Shown here: in pieces, positions 7,040 to 15,596 of the stretch
How positions within the stretch are numbered: position 1 is the first letter of the stretch
Layout of the letters: each line of letters begins with the position of its first letter
Assembly: GCA_035448625.1 (NCBI GenBank)
Contig: DAOTJI010000027.1
Location: 1 to 32,507, forward strand
Direction of reading: 5' to 3'
Origin: UBA8904 sp035448625
GTDB taxonomy: Bacteria > Desulfobacterota > Syntrophia > Syntrophales > Smithellaceae
Length of the DNA stretch: 32,507 bases
Translations under genes and position numbers: made by a program
The notes under the pieces: model-generated
What the model was told of the DNA's origin: nothing
What the model saw: only the letters and a program-made list of their open reading frames with translations
Database searches by the model: none

Positions 7040-8994
7040 CCCGATTGCTTGCACCGGCCGGATCCAAAGTTTTGTTTCTGGGAAATGAAGCCATCGCCCG
7101 CGGCGCACTGGAGGCGGGCGTATCTGTGGCGACCGCTTACCCCGGGACGCCTTCCTCCGAGGTCATCGAATCGCTCGCGCCGGCGGCCTCCAAACGGAGT
7201 CTTTACGTGGAGTGGTCGGTCAACGAAAAGGTTGCGCTGGAAGTGGCGGCGGCCGCATCCTTCGCGGGGCTGCGCTCGATGGCGGTCATGAAGCAGAACG
7301 GCGTGAATGTAGCGTCCGATTTTCTTTTGCACCTGACGGCCTCGGGAACCCGCGGCGGCCTCGTGCTGGTTTCCTGCGAAGATCCGGGGGCGCTTTCCAG
7401 CGTCAATGAGGGGGAGTCGCGCTACTTTGCCGGCATGCTGGAGATGCCGCTTCTGGAGCCGGCGGATTTTCAGGAAGCCAAGGACATGACGAAATGGGCT
7501 TTTGAGCTTTCCGAAGCGATCGGCAACGTCGTAATGCTGCGCTCCGTCACGCGAATGTCGCACGCCAGCGGAAACGTGGTTTGCGGAACATTGCCCGCAA
7601 AAGCCCGAAAAGCGGCGTTTGAATACGGAGGGCCGATCATGGATTCGCAAACCGGTCCGATGATCAGCACGCCGGTGGTCGCCAAGCATCTGCTCCGCCG
7701 GCAAAAGCTGAAGGCCGTTTGCGCCCTGTTTGAAAAAAGTCCGTTCAACCGCTATACGGGTCCCGCCCGTCCCGATCTGCTTCTCATTACGGCCAGCGCC
7801 TGTTGGCTCTACGCGGCGGAGGCGGTTCACATGCTGGGCCTGCAAAAGAAGGTGGGCATTTTGAAGCTCGGGACCACCTGGCCCCTGCCGCCGCGTCTGG
7901 TGTCCCAATACCTGCGGAAAGCCCGAAGAATTCTGATCGTGGAAGAGGTGATGGCGTTTCTGGAAGAAAACGTCAAGGTATTGGCCGCGGGCAACCCGAA
8001 GCTTTCGGAAGACAAAACGTTCTTCGGCAAATATGACGGGACGCTCCCTTTTGCCGGGGAACTCAACCCGGACATCGTGGCGGATGCCCTGGTGAAGATT
8101 TTCAACATCAGGCGCTGCGGGCTTTCGTCGTCCTATCAGGAAGAGGCCCGGAAAACAGCGGCGATGCTTCCGCCGCGGGAACAGACGTTTTGCGCCGGGT
8201 GTCCGCATCGCGCATCCTTCTGGAGCATCCACAACGCCATTGCTCTGGACGGCCGCGGGGGGTTCGTCTGCGGCGACATCGGATGCTATTCGATGGCGGC
8301 TCTCACGCCGGCCAACGGGTTTGGGACCATGCCGACGCTTCATTCCATGGGGTCCGGAACGGGGCTGGCAAGCGGCTTTGCCAGGCTGGCGCCTTTCGGT
8401 TTTAAAAAGCCCGTTCTGACGGTCTGCGGCGATTCCACCTTTTATCACGCGGTGATTCCGGCGCTCATCAACGCCCGGCACAACCGCGCGGACATCACGT
8501 TCATTGTTCTGGACAATCAGGGAACGGCTATGACGGGTTTTCAGCCGCATCCGGGCAATGAAGTGAACGCCTTGAGAGAAAGCGTTCCGGCCGTCGATAT
8601 AGCCGCCGTCTGCCGGGCCATCGGCGCGAAAGTGGCGGTCTGCGACCCGTTTGACCTGTCGGCAACCGGGTCGGTACTGACGGATTTTCTGGCTGAAAAA
8701 GATTCGCTCAAGGTGCTCATTCTGCGCCAGGCCTGCGCGCTCAGTCCCGAGAAAAAAGGCAAAAAAACGTTCGAGATGAAAGTGGACGAAAGTCTGTGTC
8801 TGGGGGATGCCTGCGGCTGCAACCGCCTGTGCACGAGGATTTTCCGCTGTCCGGCCCTCGTCTGGGACCGGAAAAAGAAAAAGGCGGCCGTTGATGAAGT
8901 GGTCTGCGCCGGCTGCGGCGTCTGCGCCTCCATTTGTCCGCGCAAAGCCATCCTGAAGTCGCAGGCGGCATCCGCCGCCGCTTCCGGCGGATGA
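7036..8994 (+). CDS. iorA: Indolepyruvate ferredoxin oxidoreductase, alpha subunit
   Basis: A 652-residue, thiamine-diphosphate-dependent subunit that oxidatively decarboxylates aryl-pyruvates (from Trp, Phe or Tyr) to aryl-acetyl-CoA while reducing ferredoxin. In the reverse direction it can make aryl-pyruvates for amino-acid synthesis. The pyrimidine-binding domain comes first (TAYPGTPSSEVIE). The pyrophosphate-binding domain follows with CAGCPHRASFW, GDIGCYSMAALTP and CGDSTFYHAVIPA ... DNQGTAMTG (Mg/ThDP motif). A C-terminal double ferredoxin domain completes it. The second cluster motif CAGCGVCASICP is canonical. The first, ACGCNRLCTRIFRCP, has CxC where CxxC is usual, with an extra cysteine five residues before (CLGDAC). 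Its ATG overlaps the FrhB-like gene's stop; iorB begins 56 bases downstream. True substrate range cannot be told from sequence. Confidence 0.9.
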   Translation: MTRLLAPAGSKVLFLGNEAIARGALEAGVSVATAYPGTPSSEVIESLAPAASKRSLYVEWSVNEKVALEVAAAASFAGLRSMAVMKQNGVNVASDFLLHLTASGTRGGLVLVSCEDPGALSSVNEGESRYFAGMLEMPLLEPADFQEAKDMTKWAFELSEAIGNVVMLRSVTRMSHASGNVVCGTLPAKARKAAFEYGGPIMDSQTGPMISTPVVAKHLLRRQKLKAVCALFEKSPFNRYTGPARPDLLLITASACWLYAAEAVHMLGLQKKVGILKLGTTWPLPPRLVSQYLRKARRILIVEEVMAFLEENVKVLAAGNPKLSEDKTFFGKYDGTLPFAGELNPDIVADALVKIFNIRRCGLSSSYQEEARKTAAMLPPREQTFCAGCPHRASFWSIHNAIALDGRGGFVCGDIGCYSMAALTPANGFGTMPTLHSMGSGTGLASGFARLAPFGFKKPVLTVCGDSTFYHAVIPALINARHNRADITFIVLDNQGTAMTGFQPHPGNEVNALRESVPAVDIAAVCRAIGAKVAVCDPFDLSATGSVLTDFLAEKDSLKVLILRQACALSPEKKGKKTFEMKVDESLCLGDACGCNRLCTRIFRCPALVWDRKKKKAAVDEVVCAGCGVCASICPRKAILKSQAASAAASGG

Positions 8995-9050
8995 ACGGAT
9001 GATGAATGGTGCTGGAAAAGACACCGCGTCGTTTCTTTCAGGAATTGTAT

Positions 9051-9665
9051 ATGAAAACCAAAAGATTAAGCGTCACCAAAAATCTGGTCCTGACCGGCGT
9101 CGGCGGACAGGGCAACGTCATGGCATCCCGCGCGCTCGCGGGAATGCTCGTAGACGCAGGCTATGTCGTGACCATCGGCGAAACCTTCGGCATGTCGCAG
9201 CGCGGCGGGTCGGTGATGAGTCATCTGCGCATTTCCCCCGATGCCGTAAGGAGTCCGCAGATTCCCAGGGGCGGCGCCGATGTGATTGTGGCGCTGGAGC
9301 CGCTGGAAGCCCTTCGCGTTTTGACGGTGTACGGCAATCCCGAAGTCTCGCTCCTGTCCAATTCCCGTTCGATCGATCCCATCGGGGTGATTACGGGTGA
9401 GCGCGACTACCCATCCGAGGAAACGATCCGCATCGCTTTCGCGCGATTGACCGCCCGGTACTGGCTCTTTGACGCCACAGCCGTGGGCCTTGACCTGGGC
9501 AACCCGGTACTGAGCAATGTCGTCATGCTGGGCGCACTGGCCGGAACGGGGCTTTTGCCCATCGACCGGCGGATGTTCGCGAAAGAGATTCGTAAAACCG
9601 GCTCGCCTGAAAAATGTGCTATAAATCTGAAGGCTTTTGATGCCGGTTTCTCCATGAGCAAATAA
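9051..9665 (+). CDS. iorB: Indolepyruvate ferredoxin oxidoreductase, beta subunit
   Basis: The 204-residue protein is the small IOR subunit, equivalent to the gamma domain of pyruvate:ferredoxin oxidoreductase, which binds CoA and packs against IorA. The start region LTGVGGQGNVMASRALAGML and GETFGMSQRGGSVMSHLRI are diagnostic of the POR/KOR gamma family. I start it at the ATG at 9051, which has AGGA 8 bases upstream and gives the usual family length. An in-frame ATG at 9006 would add 15 residues that look unrelated to the family. It follows iorA at a short distance and ends just before the promoter of the flavodiiron gene, closing the FrhB-IorA-IorB unit. Confidence 0.9.
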   Translation: MKTKRLSVTKNLVLTGVGGQGNVMASRALAGMLVDAGYVVTIGETFGMSQRGGSVMSHLRISPDAVRSPQIPRGGADVIVALEPLEALRVLTVYGNPEVSLLSNSRSIDPIGVITGERDYPSEETIRIAFARLTARYWLFDATAVGLDLGNPVLSNVVMLGALAGTGLLPIDRRMFAKEIRKTGSPEKCAINLKAFDAGFSMSK

Positions 9666-9668
9666 GGG

Positions 9669-9696
9669 TTGACGATCCGGCGGTAAACCTTATATT
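9669..9696 (+). promoter_or_regulatory. Sigma-70-like promoter for the flavodiiron-rubredoxin-rubrerythrin genes
   Basis: TTGACG at 9669-9674 and TATATT at 9691-9696 are 16 bases apart. Transcription would start near 9703, about 26 bases ahead of the flavodiiron ATG, whose ribosome-binding site is GAGGTG 8 bases before the start. The promoter lies immediately after the iorB stop and lets the detoxification genes be expressed independently. I see no obvious repressor palindrome in the 60-base gap. Confidence 0.6.
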
Positions 9697-9728
9697 ACTC
9701 ACTCACAAATATTCCGAGGTGAAACTTC

Positions 9729-10937
9729 ATGACCGACATCTATTCCGCGATAAAAGTAAGCGACCATGTTTACTGGGTGGGGGCCATCGACTGGTCGATT
9801 CGCGATTTTCACGGCTATACGACGCCCCACGGAAGCACGTACAATGCCTACCTGATTCTGGCGGACAAAATCACGCTCATCGATACGGTCAAAAAACCCT
9901 TCCTGGAGGAAATGCTGGCGCGGATTGCATCCGTGGTGGATCCGTCCAGAATCGACTACATTGTGTCCAATCACTCCGAGCAGGACCATTCCGGATGTCT
10001 TTCGCAGATGGTCGAGCGGGTCAAACCCTCCAAAGTGTTTGCCTCCTCCGTGGGGGTGAAAAACCTGGGGGATATTCTTCATCATGATTATGATATTCAG
10101 ACGGTCCGGGAAGGGGAAACGCTTTCCCTGGGCAACATGGATCTCACCTTCATGGAAACCAGAATGATACACTGGCCGGATTCCATGTTTACGTATCTGG
10201 CCGCGGACGGCCTCCTGTTTTCGCAGGACGCCTTCGGCATGCACCTCGCGACGTTCGAGCGATTCGCCGACGAACTGCCGGTCGACATGCTCGAATACGA
10301 AGCCGCCACGTATTACGCCAACATCGTTCTGCCCTATTCGCCGGTGGTGCTCAAAACGCTGGAAAGGGTGGCGGCGAAGGGATGGGGTATCAAAATCATC
10401 GCACCGGACCACGGGCCGGTATGGCGCAAAGACCTGGGCTTCATCCTCGAGCGGTACCGGAAATGGGCCGCGCAAAAGCCGGCCAACAAGGCGGTGGTGC
10501 TCTACGCAACCATGTGGCATTCCACCGAAAGGATGGCCAAAGCCATTGCCGAATCCCTGGCGCAGGCGGGCGTTCGGGTTAAAATTCTTTCCCTCAACGA
10601 AGTGCACCGCAGCGAGGTGATCTTTGAACTGCTGGACGCGGGGGCGCTGATCGTCGGCTCTTCCACGCTCAACAACCACATGCTGCCGCAGATGGCCGAC
10701 GGGATGACCTATATCCAGGGGCTCAAGCCGGCCAATCTGATCGGCGCGGTGTTCGGCTCATTCGGCTGGAGCGGCGAGGCGGTGAAGGATCTGGAAGACG
10801 CCCTTCGCGAAATGAAGGTCGACGTGGTGGCCGAAACGGTTTCCACAAAGCATGTGCCGGGTCCGGATACGCTCGGGAAATGTCATGAACTGGGGAAGAG
10901 AGTGGCGTCGGAACTGGCCCGAAGAATTTCCCTGTAA
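9729..10937 (+). CDS. Flavodiiron protein (FprA / rubredoxin:oxygen oxidoreductase family)
   Basis: A 402-residue cytoplasmic protein with an N-terminal metallo-beta-lactamase-like diiron domain and a C-terminal flavodoxin domain. All diiron ligands are present: His82, Glu84 and Asp86 in HSEQDH, His148, Asp167 and His228 (APDHGP). The FMN phosphate loop is at about 260-268 (ATMWHSTER). Family members reduce oxygen to water, or nitric oxide to nitrous oxide, using electrons from rubredoxin. The next gene, 27 bases away, encodes exactly such a rubredoxin, followed by rubrerythrin, so oxygen or peroxide defence is the likely role. It is the two-domain form, without fused rubredoxin or flavin-reductase domains. 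The electron donor to the rubredoxin is not encoded nearby. Confidence 0.93.
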   Translation: MTDIYSAIKVSDHVYWVGAIDWSIRDFHGYTTPHGSTYNAYLILADKITLIDTVKKPFLEEMLARIASVVDPSRIDYIVSNHSEQDHSGCLSQMVERVKPSKVFASSVGVKNLGDILHHDYDIQTVREGETLSLGNMDLTFMETRMIHWPDSMFTYLAADGLLFSQDAFGMHLATFERFADELPVDMLEYEAATYYANIVLPYSPVVLKTLERVAAKGWGIKIIAPDHGPVWRKDLGFILERYRKWAAQKPANKAVVLYATMWHSTERMAKAIAESLAQAGVRVKILSLNEVHRSEVIFELLDAGALIVGSSTLNNHMLPQMADGMTYIQGLKPANLIGAVFGSFGWSGEAVKDLEDALREMKVDVVAETVSTKHVPGPDTLGKCHELGKRVASELARRISL

Positions 10938-10964
10938 TGAAAGAAGACCACAAGGAGGCGAGAA

Positions 10965-11123
10965 ATGAAGAAGTATGTTTGCGGAGTATGCGGTTATGTT
11001 TATGATCCGGACCAGGGAGACGAAGAAGGTGGGATTTCCCCCGGCACGACGTTCGAAAAGCTTCCCGCGGACTGGACCTGTCCCGTTTGCGGCGCCGATA
11101 AAAGCGAATTCACGCCTGAATAG
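10965..11123 (+). CDS. Rubredoxin
   Basis: A 52-residue rubredoxin with the two iron-binding loops CGVCG (Cys6, Cys9) and CPVCG (Cys39, Cys42), plus the family core YDPDQGD and PADWTCP. Length and motifs are those of classical anaerobe rubredoxins. The ribosome-binding site AAGGAGG at 10952-10958 is strong. It lies between the flavodiiron protein and rubrerythrin genes, with gaps of 27 and 25 bases, which makes it the probable one-electron donor to one or both. Confidence 0.96.
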   Translation: MKKYVCGVCGYVYDPDQGDEEGGISPGTTFEKLPADWTCPVCGADKSEFTPE

Positions 11124-11148
11124 GCATTTTTCAGGAAAGGTGTAAGCC

Positions 11149-11649
11149 ATGGATGAAAAGATTCGTGAAGCCCTTCGCGAGGCATATGTCGGAGAGGCGA
11201 AAGCCGCCCTTCGGCTCCGGATGTTCGCGGAAAAGGCGGATCAGGAGGGTTATCCGCAAATCGCGCGCCTTTTTCGCGTGATCGCTTTTTCGGAAGAAAT
11301 TCACGGCAAGCGGGCGCTTCGCGTGCTCAAGGAAATTAAAACCACGGAAGAAAATCTTGCGGAAAGCTTCGAGTCGGAAAAAACGGTGGCGGAAATCGCC
11401 TACGACCGCTTTGTGAAGATGGCGGAGCAGGCGGGCGACAAGCAGGCCCTGCTGCACTTCAGCCAGAGCCGCGACGTGGAGGAAACGCACGCCAAGCTCT
11501 ACAAACAGGCCATGAACCACTTCATGGAAGAGCGCGAAACCGTTTACCACGTCTGCAAGGTCTGCGGCTACGTGGCGGACGGCATCCTGCCGGAGGAATG
11601 TCCGGTTTGCGCGGCGAAAAAAGACCAGTTTACGACTTTTGACCGGTAA
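11149..11649 (+). CDS. Rubrerythrin
   Basis: A 166-residue non-haem diiron peroxidase that reduces hydrogen peroxide to water. The N-terminal ferritin-like four-helix domain shows Glu16 (YVGEAKAA), the ExxH pair at 49-52 (SEEIH) and another at 111-114 (EETH). The C-terminal rubredoxin-like domain has Cys136, Cys139, Cys151 and Cys154 (CKVCG and CPVCA). It is the third gene of the cassette with the flavodiiron protein and rubredoxin, and would take electrons from that rubredoxin. It lacks the extra N-terminal segments of longer rubrerythrins. The following gene begins 13 bases later, so read-through transcription is possible. Confidence 0.95.
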   Translation: MDEKIREALREAYVGEAKAALRLRMFAEKADQEGYPQIARLFRVIAFSEEIHGKRALRVLKEIKTTEENLAESFESEKTVAEIAYDRFVKMAEQAGDKQALLHFSQSRDVEETHAKLYKQAMNHFMEERETVYHVCKVCGYVADGILPEECPVCAAKKDQFTTFDR

Positions 11650-11662
11650 GGTTGTCATCGTG

Positions 11663-12511
11663 ATGGCGCATGGTCGAATCGTCCCGGTGCTGCTGGCGGT
11701 TCTTTTGCTGCTCTTGCCGCTTTTGGCTTTCGGCGCGGAGAAACCGCAGTGGGAAGTAGGCGTAGGTGGCGGATTTCTGATGATGCCGGATTACCGGGGA
11801 TCCGACAAGACGAGGCCCTACCTGCTGCCTTTTCCCTATGCGGTTTACCGCGGCGGCATTTTCCGCCTCGAGGACAAAAGGCTTACCGCGCGGCTTTTCA
11901 AAACCGACCGCGTAACCCTCGACGCGAGCGGCTACGGCGCCGTACCCGTGAAGAGCGACGACAACGAGGCGCGCCGGGGCATGGAGGATCTGGATCCTAC
12001 CTTTGAATTCGGCCCGGCGCTGCGCGTGAAACTGCTGGAGTCCCACGAGGACTGGTATCGTCTGAGCCTGGCCTTTCCGGTCCGGGCGGTTTTTTCAACC
12101 GACTTTCGTTCCGTGCGCTATGAGGGATGGGTCTTTTCCCCCCGGTTGAACGTTGAGAAAGCAAACGTGATTCCCCAAACGGGCATCTACCTGGGAATTT
12201 CGGCAGGACCGATGTTCGGTGACCGCGGATATCATCAATATTTTTACGACGTGGCGCCCGCTTACGCCACGGCCTGGCGCCCGGTCTACCGTGCGGGCGC
12301 GGGATACAGCGGCTCAACCCTGACCGTCGGCCTGGGGAAGAATTACCGGTCCTTTCATTTCCAAGCCTTTGTCAGCGCCGATTTTCTGCAGGGCGCCGTT
12401 TTTGAAGACAGCCCGCTGGTCAAGACGAAAACATCGTGGATGAGCGGATTCAGCATCACCTGGGTCTTTCTGAAATCGAAGAAGACCGTGGCGGACGACA
12501 CGCCCTATTGA
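11663..12511 (+). CDS. MipA/OmpV family outer-membrane protein
   Basis: A 282-residue protein starting with a clear signal peptide (MAHGRIVPVLLAVLLLLLP, cleavage near LAFGA). The mature part is rich in alternating beta strands and ends in a strand with aromatic residues near the C-terminus. WEVGVGGGFLMMPDYRGSD, YLLPFPYAVYRGG and the pattern of paired glycine/aromatic strands match MipA/OmpV (MltA-interacting) proteins. In Escherichia coli MipA scaffolds murein hydrolase complexes; elsewhere the family is linked to outer-membrane permeability or is of unknown role. I chose the ATG at 11663 because the signal peptide begins there. An in-frame start at 11639 would overlap the rubrerythrin gene and put polar residues before the signal. 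The small membrane protein gene follows directly. Confidence 0.82.
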   Translation: MAHGRIVPVLLAVLLLLLPLLAFGAEKPQWEVGVGGGFLMMPDYRGSDKTRPYLLPFPYAVYRGGIFRLEDKRLTARLFKTDRVTLDASGYGAVPVKSDDNEARRGMEDLDPTFEFGPALRVKLLESHEDWYRLSLAFPVRAVFSTDFRSVRYEGWVFSPRLNVEKANVIPQTGIYLGISAGPMFGDRGYHQYFYDVAPAYATAWRPVYRAGAGYSGSTLTVGLGKNYRSFHFQAFVSADFLQGAVFEDSPLVKTKTSWMSGFSITWVFLKSKKTVADDTPY

Positions 12512-12543
12512 GGAGGAAAATGGCAACGGGCCGGGGATCCTTC

Positions 12544-12954
12544 ATGACGGTTCTTCTCACGCGGTGGCTGATCATTACCGCGGCCATTCTCCTTGCGTCC
12601 AGCCTGCTGCCCGGCATTCGTGTGGCTTCTTTGCCGACGGCTTTTCTGGCCGCCGCGATTCTGGGCGTTTTGAATATTTTTCTTCGCCCCGTTCTGCTTT
12701 TGCTGACCCTGCCGCTGACCATTTTGACGCTGGGGATTTTTGCTTTTGTACTCAATGCCCTCATGCTGCTTGTGGTGGCATATTTCGTGCCGGGGCTGGA
12801 CATTGACGGTTTTTTCTGGGCGTTTCTCGGCGCCCTCATCATCAGCATCGCCAGCTGGCTGGCCGACCGTTTCATTGATCCGCCGAACGCCGTCTTGCGC
12901 CGGAAACCCGATGTGATCGACCTGGAGCGGGGGGATGACGGGAAATGGCGCTGA
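12544..12954 (+). CDS. Four-helix membrane protein (phage-holin-IV / YvlD family)
   Basis: A small protein of 136 residues made almost entirely of hydrophobic helices, with family marks LRPVLLLLTLPLTILTLGIF and a middle loop PGLDIDGF before the last helix (WAFLGALIISIASWLADRF). It matches the family called phage holin 4 superfamily IV (PF04020, YvlD-like). Those proteins are widespread chromosomal membrane proteins of unknown function, not phage lysis genes, and nothing around it looks like prophage. I start at the ATG at 12544 (GGGGA 6 bases upstream). An ATG at 12520 directly behind GAGGAGG is an alternative adding eight residues, although the spacing of 3 is short. The 3' end overlaps mutS by 10 bases, so translation is probably coupled. 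Confidence 0.82.
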   Translation: MTVLLTRWLIITAAILLASSLLPGIRVASLPTAFLAAAILGVLNIFLRPVLLLLTLPLTILTLGIFAFVLNALMLLVVAYFVPGLDIDGFFWAFLGALIISIASWLADRFIDPPNAVLRRKPDVIDLERGDDGKWR

Positions 12955-15569
12955 ACGCGACGTTCAATCTGACCCCTGCGATGAAGCAGTACGTCGAGAT
13001 CAAGGAAAGATATCCGGACTGCATTTTGTTTTACCGCATGGGCGACTTCTACGAGATGTTTTTCGAAGACGCGCTTACGGCCGCTCCGCTTCTGGAAATC
13101 ACGCTCACCTCCCGCAATAAATCAAGCAAAGACGCCGTGCCGCTGTGCGGAGTCCCCTATCACGCCGCTTCGACTTACATCACCCGGCTCGTGGAAAAAG
13201 GCTACAAGGTGGCCGTCTGCGAACAGGTGGAGGATCCGAAAAGCGCCAAAGGCATCGTCCGGCGCGAGGTTGTCCGCGTCATTACGCCGGGGCTGGTGCT
13301 GGACGAGGAAAACCTGAAAGCCGGCGAAAACAACTATCTGGCCTGCCTGGCCGCCGGCCCGGATGGGCTGGGCCTGGCGTTTCTGGATTTGTCCACCGGT
13401 GAATTTTACATCGGCGAGTTTCCGGGGCGCGACGCGCTTCTGGCCGCCGCGGGCGGCCTGGCCTTTCGGGAATTGCTGGTCGCCAAGAGTTTTCCCGATC
13501 CGGTGCTGATCAGAATGCTGGAGGCCCAGATGCCCTCCCTTTGCGTCAACCCGCTTGACGCGGCCGACTTGGAGCCCGGACAGGCACAGGAGATTCTGGA
13601 GAAGGAGCTCGCGGCATCGGTGCTGGAAACATCCGGCATCCGCAATTTTCACGCGGCCAAAAACGCCGCGGCGGAAATTCTGCGCTATGTGAACGCCACG
13701 CAGAAGATTCGCGCAGGCCATATTTCCGCGGTCCGCGAATATGCCCCCCGGAATTATCTGATCCTCAACGAGGCGGCCCGCCGAAACCTGGAAATTTTCG
13801 CGACGCTTCAGGACGGGAGGAGCGCCGGATCCCTCTTTGCCCTCATCAACGAAACGCTGACGCCGATGGGCGCCAGGCGACTGCGCTGGTGGCTGGCCCA
13901 GCCGCTCGTCCAGCCGGAAAAGATCCGTGAACGGCTGGCGGCCGTGGCGGAAATCAAAGAAAACCATGCGGCTCGTTCCGACCTCCGCAAAATTCTATCC
14001 GGCGTCTATGATCTGGAAAGACTGGCCGGACGGATCGCGATGATGGCGGCGACGCCGCGCGATCTCGTCGCCCTGAAAGCGTCCCTGGCCCTGCTGCCGG
14101 ATCTGCGATCCCGGCTGGAAGAGTTTACCGCGCCCGTCCTGAGAGACCTGCGCAAGCAAATGTCGGACATGTCCGCGACGGTTCAGCTCCTTTCCCGCGC
14201 GATCGTGAGCGATCCGCCTTCCCGAGTCCAGGACGGGGGATTTATCGCCGCAGGCTTCGACGAAGAACTGGATCGCCTGCGTTCCATCAGCACCGACGGC
14301 AAGCAATGGATCGCCGAGCTGGAGGCGCGGGAGCGCCGGGTCACGGGCATTCATTCCCTCAAAGTCGGCTTCAACAATGTCTTCGGCTACTATATTGAAG
14401 TGACCAAGGCCAACGCCGCGCTGGTGCCGGACTCCTATGTACGCAAACAGACGCTGGTCAACGCGGAGCGCTACATCAACCAGGAATTGAAAGAGTTTGA
14501 ACAGACGGTGCTCCATGCGGAGGAAAAAATCCGTGAGCGTGAAAACGAACTGTTCGTCGCGCTTCGCGAAAGCCTGCTGCCGGACATCCCCTCCATACAG
14601 TACAACGCCTTTTGCGTGGCCCAGCTCGATGCAATCTGCGCTCTGGCGGAAACGGCCGAGAAGCATGCCTATGTCTGCCCGGAAATCAGCGAAGACTACG
14701 GGATTGACATTCGGGACGGCCGCCACCCGGTGGTCGAAGCGGCCCTCAAAAAGGAAGGCTTCGTTCCCAATGATACGCTGCTCGATCTCAGCGAAAACCG
14801 TCTGCTGGTCATTACCGGACCCAACATGGCCGGAAAATCCACGTATATCCGCCAGGTGGCCCTGATCGTGCTCCTGGCGCAGATGGGCAGTTTCGTTCCC
14901 GCCTCCCGCGCCCGCATCGGCTTGGTCGATAAAATTTTCACGCGCATCGGGGCGTCGGACAACCTGGCCAAAGGACAGAGCACGTTTATGGTGGAGATGA
15001 TGGAAACGGCTCAGATTCTGACGGAGGCGACGCCTCGCAGCCTGGTCATCCTGGACGAAGTGGGCCGGGGCACGTCCACGTTCGACGGACTCAGCATCGC
15101 CTGGGCCGTGGCCGAATACCTTCACGATCTCGCCGGGCAGGGTGTGCGCACGCTCTTTGCCACGCACTACCACCAGTTGACCGATCTCGCCGCGTCCAAA
15201 GAGGGTGCGAAAAACTACAACATCGCCGTCAGGGAATGGGGGGAGAAGATCATCTTCCTGCGCAGGATCATGAAGGGCGCAGCGAGCCGCAGCTACGGCA
15301 TCGAAGTGGCGAGAATCGCCTGCGTCCCGGCGGACGTCATCGGCCGGGCAAAGGAAATCCTTCAGAATCTGGAGAAGGGGGAATTCGACGAAATCGGCAT
15401 GCCGCGGATTGCCCGCGGACGGAATGTCCGAAAGCCGACCCATCCGCAGTTGAATCTGTTTGCCCCAAGCGAGGACGTCGTTCTGGAAGAACTTCGCGGG
15501 CTGGATGTTTCTTCGATGACGCCGCTGGAGGCGCTCAACAAGCTCAGCGAGCTGAAAAGCAAATTATGA
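12945..15569 (+). CDS. mutS: DNA mismatch repair ATPase MutS
   Basis: Full length at 874 residues. The mismatch-recognition FxE motif (Phe35, Glu37 in GDFYEMF) is in the N-terminal domain. The connector, lever and clamp domains follow, then the ATPase domain with Walker A GPNMAGKSTYIRQ (near 624), TFMVEMMET, Walker B LVILDEVGRGTSTFDG and the ATHYHQLTDL segment. Near the C-terminus QLNLF (about 834) resembles a beta-clamp-binding pentapeptide. The protein recognises mispairs and short loops and recruits MutL, which is not encoded here. It overlaps the preceding membrane-protein gene by 10 bases and is followed 27 bases later by the YdcF-like gene. Confidence 0.98.
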   Translation: MALNATFNLTPAMKQYVEIKERYPDCILFYRMGDFYEMFFEDALTAAPLLEITLTSRNKSSKDAVPLCGVPYHAASTYITRLVEKGYKVAVCEQVEDPKSAKGIVRREVVRVITPGLVLDEENLKAGENNYLACLAAGPDGLGLAFLDLSTGEFYIGEFPGRDALLAAAGGLAFRELLVAKSFPDPVLIRMLEAQMPSLCVNPLDAADLEPGQAQEILEKELAASVLETSGIRNFHAAKNAAAEILRYVNATQKIRAGHISAVREYAPRNYLILNEAARRNLEIFATLQDGRSAGSLFALINETLTPMGARRLRWWLAQPLVQPEKIRERLAAVAEIKENHAARSDLRKILSGVYDLERLAGRIAMMAATPRDLVALKASLALLPDLRSRLEEFTAPVLRDLRKQMSDMSATVQLLSRAIVSDPPSRVQDGGFIAAGFDEELDRLRSISTDGKQWIAELEARERRVTGIHSLKVGFNNVFGYYIEVTKANAALVPDSYVRKQTLVNAERYINQELKEFEQTVLHAEEKIRERENELFVALRESLLPDIPSIQYNAFCVAQLDAICALAETAEKHAYVCPEISEDYGIDIRDGRHPVVEAALKKEGFVPNDTLLDLSENRLLVITGPNMAGKSTYIRQVALIVLLAQMGSFVPASRARIGLVDKIFTRIGASDNLAKGQSTFMVEMMETAQILTEATPRSLVILDEVGRGTSTFDGLSIAWAVAEYLHDLAGQGVRTLFATHYHQLTDLAASKEGAKNYNIAVREWGEKIIFLRRIMKGAASRSYGIEVARIACVPADVIGRAKEILQNLEKGEFDEIGMPRIARGRNVRKPTHPQLNLFAPSEDVVLEELRGLDVSSMTPLEALNKLSELKSKL

Positions 15570-15596
15570 CCGGGAAAACGGGAATGGAAACGGCTT

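Noticed and set aside
4460..7108. An antisense open frame of 882 codons across the end of the chemoreceptor, the SDR gene and the FrhB-like gene
   Set aside because: It runs opposite to clearly recognisable genes, contains no known domain and is an effect of GC-rich codon positions; the same holds for long antisense frames over 6994-9024, 13995-15443, 18030-20213 and 24932-26638.
12544..12954. Prophage remnant suggested by the holin-family name
   Set aside because: The PF04020 family is a widespread chromosomal membrane protein; no lysin, capsid, integrase or att-like repeat is near.
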